Assembly: GCA_965277595.1 (NCBI GenBank)
Contig: CBDIDH010000001.1
Coordinates: 186,001 to 250,000, forward strand
DNA from: CBDIDH01 sp965277595
GTDB taxonomy: Bacteria; Planctomycetota; Planctomycetia; Isosphaerales; Isosphaeraceae
Length of the DNA: 64,000 bases
Direction of reading: 5' to 3'
Below are positions 15,674-24,433 of this stretch, in pieces. Each line of letters opens with the position of its first letter. Within the stretch, counting starts at the first letter, position 1. The position numbers and the translations under genes were made by a program. The notes under the pieces were generated by a model. It had not been told where the DNA came from. It saw nothing but the letters and a program-made list of their open reading frames with translations, and made no database searches.

Positions 15674-17182
15674 TTATGCACCGATCAAACCAAGGCCAAA
15701 CCAGAACGTGGGATGAATAGCCAACCATGTGTCGTCCGTGATATTAAGGGGTTGATTAGGATCGTATTCCCTCGGTTCAGCAGTCCGGCTGGGCTTAATG
15801 AGAAAGAATCCCATGATCAAAAACGCGCGAGCCAGGGCCTTACCATCGTTCATGTAACCACCGATCCATGAATAAGTAACGGCAGGTGCCTCCTTGAGTA
15901 CAGCTTCCATCCCAACGTACTCTGCAAAATCTTTGTCGAATTTCTTGAACGCAAACTCTTTAGGCCATCCGGAGAATCTTCTAAGAACCGGCTCAAGGGG
16001 TTGGAACAAGTGAGCATTCTCGCTCGCAAGCTCGATAATTCGATCATCGGAGAACACTTTCATTGCCTCCGAAAGATCATCCTCTTCGACACTCTTGCCT
16101 TCTCTTTCTAAAGCTTTTTCGAGACAGAGAGTGGAGAGCCGGATAAGCTCCCGTGGACGGCCTGTCGAATATCTCCACATTTTGTCAAAGGCAGTTTCTG
16201 GGAAAGCACCTCCCCAAACATCCGTGGACGCACATCCAAGTTTATATTGGATTCTGATCGTAATCATTCGTTTGATTGCCGGCTTATCCCATTTGACATG
16301 ACATACCCAGTCGTGATATTTGTCCCTGTCGTGCAGGGGAAGGGCCTTGTAGATGTGGTCTCTCATAGCCACCACACATTTCAGAAACGGGGGCTTACTA
16401 AAGTTTCTAAGGGATGTAAAGAGTGCGGCAACAAAGGAATTCTGGATGGGCGAGTTGTTCCAGTGTCGGTCCAAATCGTCAATAAGTATGAAGTAGGGTG
16501 ATTTCAGTTGGTCGGCGACAGATTTGGCTACCGAGTTGACGAGTCCAAGCAGATTCAGGTGGCTTGCGGACGTGGAGCCGGCCGGATCTACTCCGACCTT
16601 TCCCGAGACCTTTACATCTTGAACATCCGCAGAAAGCTCTACCTCCTTAACAAGGTGGAGGATTTTCTCCGATAACGAAACCGGAGCGCCGCTGTCACCC
16701 AAACTGATTCGAAGAAGTCGTCTTGCTTCTCGCTCATGCTGGCCCCTGAACACACCCCTCAAATAGGACTCCAAAGACCCTTCAGTTCGGTATTCGCGGC
16801 GAAGCACTTCAAGCGCGAGAACATAATCCCACAGCGACTTGAACAGCCATTGATTTCTGCCTGCATCTTGTAATAACGGAGTATTAGCTTCGATGTTTGC
16901 GATAGCCGAAAAGGCCAGATCATCCGGTGAGAGATTGATGATCCGATTGACCTCCGACTCCTTTCCTAACCTGATCATCTGCAAGATCGCAGATTTACCA
17001 ATGCCCTTGGGTCCGACAAAGAAGATAGCCGGATCGTTCGGATCGGTAGCACGGTTGACGTAACGCTCCGGTTGCACATAGTACCGTGCTAGGTCAACAT
17101 CCTCCTCAGCAACTATGCGTCCAAAATGCGGGCCACTTAAAGCATATGACTTGATGAAGTCTCTAGACGGTTTGAAAACCAT
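15674..17182 (-). CDS. P-loop ATPase, Sll1717 family
   Basis: A 502-residue protein started at 17182 (MVFKPSRDF), with AAGGGTG upstream. Walker A is GPKGIGKSA (about residues 57-65) and Walker B is YFILIDDLDRHWNN near residue 235, followed by an arginine-bearing sensor region (CVVAMRDHIYKAL) and RYSTGRPRELIRLSTLC, so it is a STAND/AAA-like ATPase. The family has been noted among stand-alone and defence-associated ATPases, but its role here is unknown. It is clearly less GC-rich than its neighbours and flanked on both sides by copies of the TGACACC repeat, which suggests acquisition by transfer. Confidence 0.78.
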   Translation of the reverse strand: MVFKPSRDFIKSYALSGPHFGRIVAEEDVDLARYYVQPERYVNRATDPNDPAIFFVGPKGIGKSAILQMIRLGKESEVNRIINLSPDDLAFSAIANIEANTPLLQDAGRNQWLFKSLWDYVLALEVLRREYRTEGSLESYLRGVFRGQHEREARRLLRISLGDSGAPVSLSEKILHLVKEVELSADVQDVKVSGKVGVDPAGSTSASHLNLLGLVNSVAKSVADQLKSPYFILIDDLDRHWNNSPIQNSFVAALFTSLRNFSKPPFLKCVVAMRDHIYKALPLHDRDKYHDWVCHVKWDKPAIKRMITIRIQYKLGCASTDVWGGAFPETAFDKMWRYSTGRPRELIRLSTLCLEKALEREGKSVEEDDLSEAMKVFSDDRIIELASENAHLFQPLEPVLRRFSGWPKEFAFKKFDKDFAEYVGMEAVLKEAPAVTYSWIGGYMNDGKALARAFLIMGFFLIKPSRTAEPREYDPNQPLNITDDTWLAIHPTFWFGLGLIGA

Positions 17183-17429
17183 GGTTAACACCCTTCTTCG
17201 GTGACTTAAATCTAGGAAAGGACTTGCTCCGTTTATATCAAGCTGGTGAACCTACGGATAGTTGCCTCCGGATGATTGAAAGTCCCGGTCCCAAGGGCCT
17301 CGCACAAAAAGTGGATGTGCTGGTAAAGTATAACACGATCGGAACGTCTGACCACTCACCCACAGACGCTGATTCGGCATTTTCCTTGAGGTGATGCCCT
17401 CTCCCATGCTGGAAAGCATCATCAGCGGG

Positions 17430-17576
17430 GTGGAATGGGTGTCAATTCATTTATCGCTGACGTTGGCCAGCCCGATTTCGTGACACACGAGGAAATTGGT
17501 GTCAATTCATTTTTTCCCGGCGTTAACGATGACCGATTCCGTCACTTTGAATAAAAAAACGAATTGACACCGGTTT
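17430..17576. repeat. three copies of the TGACACC repeat
   Basis: GGTGTCAATTCATTT occurs at about 17438 and again at 17498, and the inverse AAACGAATTGACACCGGTTT at about 17557. Copies two and three face each other, so the region can fold into a stem. The rest of 17192-17585 holds no gene. Confidence 0.7.
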
Positions 17577-17585
17577 CACTCAGGG

Positions 17586-17822
17586 GCGAAATCTCCCGAA
17601 GACGCGGATCAGTTGCAAGCAGGGGTGTTGGACGACAACACCTACCGTTTTTCCGCCCGGGTCGCTCAACATGGCGAGTTAATCGCCCACGTAGGAATCA
17701 CGAACACGGACTCGAGAACCGATCGATTTGTGGAACTCACCGATTCGCTCGCCGAATTCGCCAGAGGGAACGCGGATCTCAAGAAATTGACTGAACAGGC
17801 TCATCGAGCCAGTCCACCATAA
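17586..17822 (+). pseudogene. gene fragment of unknown function
   Basis: A frame that begins directly after a TGACACC repeat, without a good start codon, and reads AKSPEDADQLQAGVLDD... HVGITNTDSRTDRFVELTDSLAEFARGNADLKKLTEQAHRA. The helical end and codon use look like real coding sequence, so it is probably the 3' end of a gene cut by the repeat. No family recognised. Confidence 0.35.
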
Positions 17823-17991
17823 GGAGCTACTTGAGACCCATTTCTCCCTCTGGAACCTTGGCCCGAATACAAGTCTGCTTTAGAACACAGACTTTCTTCC
17901 TTTGACTTTGCGAGCCGGCCCGGGACGATGGTAAACTGATGTCGAGTGAGCGGCGAGTCAAGACCAGGGGCCGCGGCGGGACGCGTTTCGA

Positions 17992-19527
17992 ATGCTCGCG
18001 AAGTTATCGTCGTACACCCTCATCGGCATCGACGCAGCGCCGGTCGAGGTGGAAGTGGACGTCTCGGCCGCGTCGATGCCCAAGACCGTTCTCGTCGGCC
18101 TGGCCGAGGCCGCCGTCCGCGAGAGCACGCACCGGGTCGAGCGCGCCCTGGTGAACTCGGGCTATCAGCGGCCGATCGATCGCGTCATTATCAATCTCGC
18201 GCCCGCTGATCTCAAAAAAGACGCCGGGGGGTTTGACCTGCCGATCGCGCTGGGCCTCTTGCTCGGCAGTGGTCAGTTTGGGATGGAGCGCGGGGGAAAC
18301 TTCGCGGTCGTCGGTGAACTGGCTCTCACCGGCCAGACCCGGCCGCTGAAGGGCGTTCTGGCGATGGCCCTGGCCGCCGCCGCCGAGGGGCGCGACGGCC
18401 TGCTCGTCCCCGCCGAGAACGCCGACGAGGCGGCCGTGGTTGACGGCCTCTCGGTCTATCCGATCGGCAATCTTTGCGAGGCCGTCGGCTTCCTCTCGGG
18501 CCGGCTCGACCTGGAGCCGAGGTCGGTCGACCTCGACAGCATCTTCCGCCGACTGGCGCGTTATGACGAGGACTTCGTCGACGTCAAAGGCCAGGACTAC
18601 GCCAAGCGCGCCATGCTGATCTCGGCCGCGGGGGCTCATAATGTGCTGCTCGTCGGCCCTCCAGGGACGGGCAAAACCCTGCTCGCCCGCCGATTGCCGA
18701 CGATCATGCCGTCGCTGACTCCCTCCGAGAGCCTGGAAACGACCCGGATCTACAGTGCGATGGGCTTGCTCCGCGCCGGTCAGCCCTTGATGGCCGTCCG
18801 CCCGTTTCGATCGCCGCATCACTCCGTCAGCGATGCCGGTCTCGTCGGCGGCGGCAGCACGCCTCAACCGGGTGAAATTTCGCTGGCGCATAAAGGCGTT
18901 TTATTTCTAGACGAGTTGCCCGAATTCAACCGCAAGACGCTGGAAGTCTTGCGTCAACCGCTCGAAGAGGGCCACGTCACGATCAGCCGAGCCTTGCGGA
19001 GCACGACCTTCCCGGCCGAGTTCGTCCTTGTCGCGGCGATGAACCCGTGCCCTTGCGGGTATCGGTCCGACCCCAGACGCGCCTGTCAGTGCAGCCCGCC
19101 GCAGGTTGAGAAGTACCTGAGCAAGATCTCTGGCCCGCTCCTCGACCGGATCGACCTTCATGTCGAGGTTCCCGCGGTTCCCTTCACCCAGCTTTCCGAG
19201 GCCCCGCCCGGCCCGACCTCGGCCGATATCCTGTCTCAGGTCCTCGCGGCCCGAGCCCGCCAGGCGGACCGCTTTGGTTCCAAGGGGCCGGGCGTGAATG
19301 GCCGGATGACGCCCCGGCAGGTTCGCAAGTATTGCCCGCTCAGTCCCGATGCGCTGGCGATCCTCAAGTCGGCCATGGAAGAACTCGGCCTCTCCGCCCG
19401 CGCTCACGACAAGGTCTTGCGCGTTGCCCGGACGATGGCCGACCTCGACGCCGCCGAGTCGATCCTTCCCCAGCACATTGCCGAGGCCGTCGGCTTCCGC
19501 TCGCTCGACCGAAGCGTCTGGGCCTGA
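17992..19527 (+). CDS. comM: YifB/ComM family Mg-chelatase-like AAA+ ATPase
   Basis: A 511-residue AAA+ protein. The N-terminal ribosomal S5/Lon-like domain (SYTLIGIDAAPVEVEVDVSAASMPKTVLVGL... INLAPADLKKDAGGFDLPIALGLL) precedes a Mg-chelatase-type ATPase: Walker A GPPGTGKTL near residue 222, Walker B LFLDELPEF near 304, then AMNPCPCGYRSDP and LLDRIDLHVEVP. ComM is a helicase that aids branch migration during natural transformation. Length and domain order are normal. It is followed by the Uma2 remnant 23 bases on. Confidence 0.95.
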   Translation: MLAKLSSYTLIGIDAAPVEVEVDVSAASMPKTVLVGLAEAAVRESTHRVERALVNSGYQRPIDRVIINLAPADLKKDAGGFDLPIALGLLLGSGQFGMERGGNFAVVGELALTGQTRPLKGVLAMALAAAAEGRDGLLVPAENADEAAVVDGLSVYPIGNLCEAVGFLSGRLDLEPRSVDLDSIFRRLARYDEDFVDVKGQDYAKRAMLISAAGAHNVLLVGPPGTGKTLLARRLPTIMPSLTPSESLETTRIYSAMGLLRAGQPLMAVRPFRSPHHSVSDAGLVGGGSTPQPGEISLAHKGVLFLDELPEFNRKTLEVLRQPLEEGHVTISRALRSTTFPAEFVLVAAMNPCPCGYRSDPRRACQCSPPQVEKYLSKISGPLLDRIDLHVEVPAVPFTQLSEAPPGPTSADILSQVLAARARQADRFGSKGPGVNGRMTPRQVRKYCPLSPDALAILKSAMEELGLSARAHDKVLRVARTMADLDAAESILPQHIAEAVGFRSLDRSVWA

Positions 19528-19550
19528 TTCCTTTCAGGAAAGGACGGGGG

Positions 19551-20146
19551 ATGTCCACGACCACGGAAACGGAACTTCATACGGTTGTCGATCTCCTCAC
19601 AAGCCTCGGCGACATTTCCCCCAGTCGCGTCCGCCTCAGGCCCTCCCCCGGAACGGCCACCGAGGCCGACCTGATCGCGGTCAACCGCGGTGAGACGCGG
19701 AACTGTGAACTGGTGGACGGGGTCCTTGTGGAGAAGGTCATGAGCTACCGCGAATCGCTCCTGGCGGTCGCCCTCTCGGCGCTCTGCGGCTCATCCCCGG
19801 TCTCGTCCGCATCCCCGACGTCGCCTACGTCTCCTGGGACCGCGTCCCCGGCCGTCGCGTTCCCGAGGCGCTGATCGCCGACTTCGCGCCCGACCTGGCT
19901 GTCGAGGTCTTGAGCCCCGGGAACACCTCGGCCGAGATGACCCGCAAGCGCCTTGAGTCTTTCACGTCCGGCGTCCGGCTCGTCTGGCTGATCGACCCGG
20001 TCGCCCGCGAGGTGATCGTTTTCACCGGCCTCGACGCCTCGACCGTGCTTAGCGCCGCTGATACCCTGAACGGTGGAGACTTGCTTCCCGGCTTTCAGGT
20101 CTCCGTTCGTGACCTCTTCGCCCATCTTGATCGGCAGGGTGGATAA
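19551..20146 (+). pseudogene. Uma2-family endonuclease (DUF820), internal deletion
   Basis: The ATG at 19551 opens MSTTTETELHTVVDLLTSLGD and continues to CELVDGVLVEKVMSYRESLLAVALSA. Just after this (about 19775-19785) the reading moves to another frame: LRLIPGLVRIPDVAYVSWDRVPGRRVPE, DLAVEVLSPGNTSAEMTRKR, then GVRLVWLIDPVAREVIVF. Compared with normal Uma2 proteins, about 20-25 residues between ALSA and LRLIPGL are missing. Uma2 proteins are PD-(D/E)XK-like and very numerous in planctomycetes. This copy is dead. Confidence 0.75.
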
Positions 20147-20229
20147 TCGCTTCGATATTCGAGGTCAATAGTCTATGCCGAAACGGTTCTCCACGGTACA
20201 GAGAGATCGTTCTCCGTTCATTTTATTTG

Positions 20230-20360
20230 ACGCGGACACCGATTTTCTCTGCGTCAAATGAAATAATACGGATTTTCCTGTAAAAATGAACTGACACCGA
20301 TTGCCACGTTGATGCGGATACCGATTTTCTTTGCGCAAAAATGAACTGACACCGATTTCC
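20230..20360. repeat. cluster of TGACACCGATT repeats
   Basis: AAAAATGAACTGACACCGATT occurs at about 20282 and 20338, and shortened forms (GCGGACACCGATTTTC at 20235, GCGGATACCGATTTTC at 20313) lie between. The cluster fills the gap between the Uma2 remnant and a gene-poor stretch up to 20538. Confidence 0.75.
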
Positions 20361-20538
20361 CCCTTCTTCGCTAAATCCCCGCAGGCCGGTTCCATCCCCG
20401 CCTCCTTACACTGGCCTACGCCGACCACCTCCTTCATCGGGTCTCCTCTCGGACCCTCGTCGTCGCCGGGGACGAGCCCGGAGATGGTCGTAGCGGGGGA
20501 TGCACGGGGCAGGTGTTCTACTGTCAGTGCAAAGAATC

Positions 20539-20922
20539 TCAAACCTGCCCATCGACCATCTCCCAGTCACCGAACGCTCCAGGGGAGATGTTCCCCTGTT
20601 TCTCCGTCACAGCGCCAATCGCAACGATCGTTGCGATCGCTAGACCATCCGACTCCGATTCCTCACAGGTCCCATCGGCTTGAACGATTTCGATGCCCAC
20701 TTGTTCCAAACGCAGGTGCCGCCGTGCATAGGCCGCCCCGGACAGGCACGCCGCCCTAACGCTCTCTTCTGGAAGCAGGTCACCGAGCGGTGTACGGACC
20801 AGAACGGGTTCTTGAAAAGCGCAAGACATCTTGAATGTTTCGGCCTCCGAAGCTCTGACCGATACGGTCACTGAGCTATCGCTGGTCCTTTTGCGAACAC
20901 GCCCAACACCATTAGGTTGCAA
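20539..20922 (-). CDS. hypothetical protein
   Basis: A 127-residue frame; the more protein-like part starts at an ATG at 20829 with MSCAFQEPVLVRTPLGDLLPEESVRAACLSGAAYARRHL and runs to GDWEMVDGQV. No domain, signal peptide or membrane segment is recognised. It lies between two repeat clusters with no neighbours on the same strand, and might be a remnant. Confidence 0.35.
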   Translation of the reverse strand: MQPNGVGRVRKRTSDSSVTVSVRASEAETFKMSCAFQEPVLVRTPLGDLLPEESVRAACLSGAAYARRHLRLEQVGIEIVQADGTCEESESDGLAIATIVAIGAVTEKQGNISPGAFGDWEMVDGQV

Positions 20923-21019
20923 TCGAGCACCTCACCATTGGAAAGGTTTGAGGGCACATGGAGCCACTTTCAGCCCTTGGGCTTCGACGGCAGACTGCAC
21001 TTGCGGAAGAACCCCTGCA

Positions 21020-21190
21020 AGGAAAATCGGTGTCAGTTCATTTTTTGACGCTATCAATGATTTCCGATCCGAAAAAACGAGCTGACACCGATCTTCTCGA
21101 TTTTCTTCCAGCGCTAACACCACTCCCGTAAAATTGAACTGACACCGATTTTTCTCAAATTGAACTGACACCGATTTTTCTCCGATTTTT
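21020..21190. repeat. cluster of TGACACCGATTTTT repeats
   Basis: AAAATCGGTGTCAGTTCATTT at about 21023, then inverse copies at about 21075 (GAGCTGACACCGATCTT), 21132 and 21160 (both TTGAACTGACACCGATTTTT). Opposed copies can pair. This cluster borders the palindromic array on its left; a similar pair borders it on the right. Confidence 0.8.
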
Positions 21191-21324
21191 CTTGGCCTTT
21201 GGCACGCCCGTTTCGCCGGACGCGTCCCGCGTCTCTTCACGATGATAAGGATAACGGCGGAGCCTGTCCGCTCCACGCGGATTCTCCGCGGGATCACCTT
21301 TAAAAACCGAGACGCGTGATGTCC

Positions 21325-22120
21325 CGCTTGCGAAACGAACCCAACCCGCACCGTCGCGCCGCGCGACACACCGTATCCGACGAAACGAACCCAACCCGCA
21401 CCGTCGCGCCGCGCGACACACCGTATCCGACGAAACGAACCCAACCCGCACCGTCGCGCCGCGCGACACCGGGAATCACCAAACGAACCCAACCAACACC
21501 GTCGCGCCGCGCGACACATCGTACCCGATGAAACGAATCTAACCCGCACCGTCGCGCCGCACGACACCGGGAATCACCAAACGAACCCAACGCTGTCGCG
21601 CCGCGCGACACACCGTATCGACGAAACGAATCCAACCCGCACCGTCGCGCCGCGCGACACCGGGAATCACCAAGCGAACCCAACCCGCACCGTCGCGCCG
21701 CGCGACACCGGGAATCACCAAACGAGCCCAACCCGCACCGTCGCGCCGCGCGACACCGGGAATCACCAAACGAACTCAACACTGTCGCGCCGCGCGACAC
21801 ATCGTATCCGACGAAACTCAGCCAACCCGCACCGTCGCTCCGCGCGACCGCCGGAATCACCAAACGAACCCAACACCGTCGCGCCGCGCGACACACCGTA
21901 TCGACGAAACGAATCCAACCCGCACCGTCGCGCCGCGCGACCGCCGGAATCACCAAACGAACCCAACACCGTCGCGCCGCGCGACACACCGTATCCGACG
22001 AAACGAACCCAACCCGCACCGTCACGCCGCGCGACACCGGGAATCACCAAGCGAACCCAACCCGCACCGTCACGCCGCGCGACACCGGGAATCACCAAAC
22101 GAACCCAACACTGTCGCGAG
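21325..22120. repeat. tandem array of ~16 palindrome-bearing 48-51 bp units
   Basis: The 15-base word GTCGCGCCGCGCGAC (a 6-bp stem around CCG) recurs about every 48-51 bases from 21352 to 22080, with a partial last copy near 22113. Two kinds of linker alternate irregularly: one containing CACCGTATC-GACGAAACGAA, the other CCGGGAATCACCAAACGAA. Single-base changes mark individual copies. Long open frames through it are a by-product of the unit lengths. The linkers are only two types, so it is not a CRISPR array. Confidence 0.85.
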
Positions 22121-22179
22121 AATGATGCTGGTGGTGGAAAGCCCGGGAATTCGACCGAATCAGGCGATCGTTACAAAAT

Positions 22180-22262
22180 CGGAATTGGTGTCGCTTCATT
22201 TTTTTGACGCTCAAACCTATCTCGTCCGTAAAATTGAACGGACATCGGTTTTCTGAACCGAG
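22180..22262. repeat. right-hand pair of TGACACC-type repeats
   Basis: AAATCGGAATTGGTGTCGCTTC at about 22178 and the inverse form AAATTGAACGGACATCGGTTTTC at about 22232 border the palindromic array on the right, mirroring the cluster at 21020-21190. They lie directly upstream of the uracil-DNA glycosylase gene. Confidence 0.65.
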
Positions 22263-22299
22263 GCCAACGCGACTTCTCTTTCTGGATCGAGCAACGACC

Positions 22300-23199
22300 A
22301 TGTCGAACGTCACGGACGACCCCGATTTTGAACTCGGCCACCTCAGCAGGGTCGTGCGGCAGCGCCTCGAATCGCTCCGTAGGGCCGGGATCGAGCGATT
22401 GCCAAGGCCGCCGGTCTTGCAAGTGGTCGTGAGGAAAAGTCCGGTTCAGGTTCAGGAACCAAAACCGGAACCGAGCGAGACGCTGGCCGAGCGACCGGCC
22501 CTGCCGCCGCATGAAGTGGTCAAGGCGCGGAAAACGGGCGTTGTCCCGAGCGTCTTGCCGGTGGCCTCGCTCTTTGACGAGCCGGAAATCACGAGTGCCC
22601 CGATTCCGGCGGAAGAAAGGACGGGGTTGCTGGAGGCACTGAGGGCCGAGGTCGCCGTCTGTACAAAATGCCCGATGCTGGCGGCGTCGAGGACGCAGAC
22701 GGTCTTCGGCGTCGGCTCGCCGACGGCCCGGTTGATGTTCATCGGCGAGGCACCAGGCGCCGACGAGGACAGGACGGGCGAGCCCTTTGTCGGCAAGGCG
22801 GGGCAGTTGCTCAACGATATGATCACAAAAGGGATGGGCATCGAGAGGAAAGACGTTTATATCGCCAACATTCTCAAATCTCGGCCGCCGGGCAATCGCG
22901 ACCCGCTCCCCGATGAGGTCATCAACTGCCGGCCGTATCTGGATCGGCAGATCGAGATTGTCAGGCCCGAATTCCTCTGCATTCTCGGCAAGATTGCCGC
23001 GTCAACGCTGCTAGAAACCGCCCTGCCGCTCGGCAAGCTGAGAGGGCGCTGGCACCGATATCGGGGGACGCCGGTCGTGGTCACCTATCACCCGGCCTTC
23101 TTGCTCCGCACGCCGACCTCGAAGAAGGACGCCTGGGAAGACCTGCAAATGCTCATGAAGGCCATGGGGCTTCGAACACCCGGCCGCTCGGGCAAGTAA
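22300..23199 (+). CDS. uracil-DNA glycosylase (type 4/5-like)
   Basis: Removes uracil from DNA at the start of base excision repair. The ATG at 22300 gives 299 residues. The first ~110 are low-complexity and charged (Pro/Glu/Lys), beyond the usual family length. The catalytic part begins VAVCTKCPM, with Cys residues suited to a [4Fe-4S] cluster, then FGVGSPTARLMFIGEAPGADED (motif A), FVGKAGQLLN, NILKSRPPGNRDP and YHPAFLLR (the His motif). The GEAPGADED motif points to family 4. Confidence 0.92.
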   Translation: MSNVTDDPDFELGHLSRVVRQRLESLRRAGIERLPRPPVLQVVVRKSPVQVQEPKPEPSETLAERPALPPHEVVKARKTGVVPSVLPVASLFDEPEITSAPIPAEERTGLLEALRAEVAVCTKCPMLAASRTQTVFGVGSPTARLMFIGEAPGADEDRTGEPFVGKAGQLLNDMITKGMGIERKDVYIANILKSRPPGNRDPLPDEVINCRPYLDRQIEIVRPEFLCILGKIAASTLLETALPLGKLRGRWHRYRGTPVVVTYHPAFLLRTPTSKKDAWEDLQMLMKAMGLRTPGRSGK

Positions 23200-23223
23200 G
23201 CAGTCTTGACGAAGAAAAAGAAA

Positions 23224-23252
23224 GAGGGCAACACCGAGGCGGCATTGCCCTC
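23224..23252 (-). terminator. hairpin terminator
   Basis: GAGGGCAA (23224-23231) and TTGCCCTC (23245-23252) form an 8-bp stem. On the minus strand a T-rich tract (TTTCTTTTTC) follows, so it mainly terminates the DUF1559 gene; it can also stop transcripts from the glycosylase gene. Confidence 0.7.
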
Positions 23253-23282
23253 TTCAGGTCGTTAAGCGGGGCAATTGAGCGG

Positions 23283-24218
23283 TCAGTATGAGTTCGCGTC
23301 GATCGGTTCCTGACCCTGCGAGGTGCCCAGGGCGCGCCAGGTGGCGACGTTGACCGAATCCTTGATGAACCGGACGCTGCCGTCACCGAGGGTCGCGTTC
23401 ACTCCGCCACGGTGGTAGCTGCGTGCCGCGTTGAAGTAGGCGCTGGCGTTGACCTGGCAGGGGGGGTTGGTCGCATACGGATACTGGCAGAAGGTGGCCT
23501 GCATCTGGTCGGGAATCAAGGTGTCGGGGGTGGAATAGGTCATGAACATCGATGTATTGGCGTCATTGTTCCAGGTATCGCCCCGGTGGTCGGAGTTGGT
23601 CCCGATGTTGATCCCGATGATGACCTCGCTGAGCAAAAGCGTATTGCTCGTGCCGTCGGTAATCGACTGGAGCGGCCAGGCGATGTTGGGTCCGAACGGG
23701 GCGAAGTAGAAATTCGCCGTCGAATTCGGCGCTGGCACCGGACCGGTATACGGGTTGTTCGCGGTGTTCTGGCTGAAGGTCGTGTTGCCGAAATTGACCA
23801 CATAGTCACCCTTTGACCTCAAATATGCGGTCGTCGGTTCCTCGACCGTCGCCAGGTTGGGGTCGGACGGGCAATCAAACGCGGCGACGTTGGTCTGGAT
23901 CACGGTCGTGTTCTGGGGTTGGAAGAAGTCGGTCGTGAAGTTGATTGCGTTGAAGAGACTCGTCTGTTCGATGAAGTTCAGGATACTGAAAGTCCAGGCC
24001 CGCCTCGGACCCGTCTGGACGCCGATCGGCAGGGTGTTGTTCACACTGACATAATTGTGCATGCCGAGGCCGAGTTGCTTCAGATTGTTCACGCACTGAG
24101 AGCGTCGGGCGGCCTCGCGCGCGGCCTGAACCGCCGGCAAGAGCAGGGCGATAAGAACGGCAATGATTGCGATGACTACCAGTAATTCGATCAACGTGAA
24201 GGCGCGACGGTTCCGCAT
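23283..24218 (-). CDS. DUF1559 domain-containing protein (type II pseudopilin-like)
   Basis: A 311-residue protein that begins MRNRRAFTLIELLVVIAII: the prepilin peptidase site and hydrophobic N-terminal helix, followed by the planctomycete signature AREAARRSQCVNNLKQLGLGMHNY. The C-terminal YHRGGVNATLGDGSVRFI is the H-X9-DG motif that closes the family. The protein is expected to be processed, inserted in the membrane and exposed in the periplasm. Hundreds of paralogues per genome are usual in planctomycetes; the role is unproven. A 215-base gap with no clear features lies upstream. Confidence 0.95.
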   Translation of the reverse strand: MRNRRAFTLIELLVVIAIIAVLIALLLPAVQAAREAARRSQCVNNLKQLGLGMHNYVSVNNTLPIGVQTGPRRAWTFSILNFIEQTSLFNAINFTTDFFQPQNTTVIQTNVAAFDCPSDPNLATVEEPTTAYLRSKGDYVVNFGNTTFSQNTANNPYTGPVPAPNSTANFYFAPFGPNIAWPLQSITDGTSNTLLLSEVIIGINIGTNSDHRGDTWNNDANTSMFMTYSTPDTLIPDQMQATFCQYPYATNPPCQVNASAYFNAARSYHRGGVNATLGDGSVRFIKDSVNVATWRALGTSQGQEPIDANSY

Positions 24219-24433
24219 GGATCTGTCCTCATCCTGGGATACTCAAAGGAAGTAAGAAAAGTTCGCCGCATGATCACCCAGGTCGCCTGGCGTCTCAAAG
24301 CCGCCCCTCGACTGTTGGCTGACCCGCATCGAATCAGAGACGAAAGATGGGAGTGATCATGCTAACGCAGGTCCAACGCGTATTCCAGTCCCCTCGTCTC
24401 AAATCCTTGAAGGGACACAGGATGGATGCATGA

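Noticed and set aside
20165..20542. Minus-strand 125-codon frame after the Uma2 remnant
   Set aside because: Half of it runs through the TGACACC repeats, and no domain or ribosome binding site supports it.
21300..22098. Long minus-strand open frames (up to 245 codons) with repeated SRGATVRVGFVSSDTVCRAARR
   Set aside because: They are translations of a GC-rich tandem repeat with unit lengths of 48-51 bases; several frames are open at once and there is no ribosome binding site. Better explained as non-coding repeat.
21325..22120. CRISPR array
   Set aside because: The repeat core is short and palindromic, but the sequences between are of only two kinds, not unique spacers, and no cas gene is in the window.
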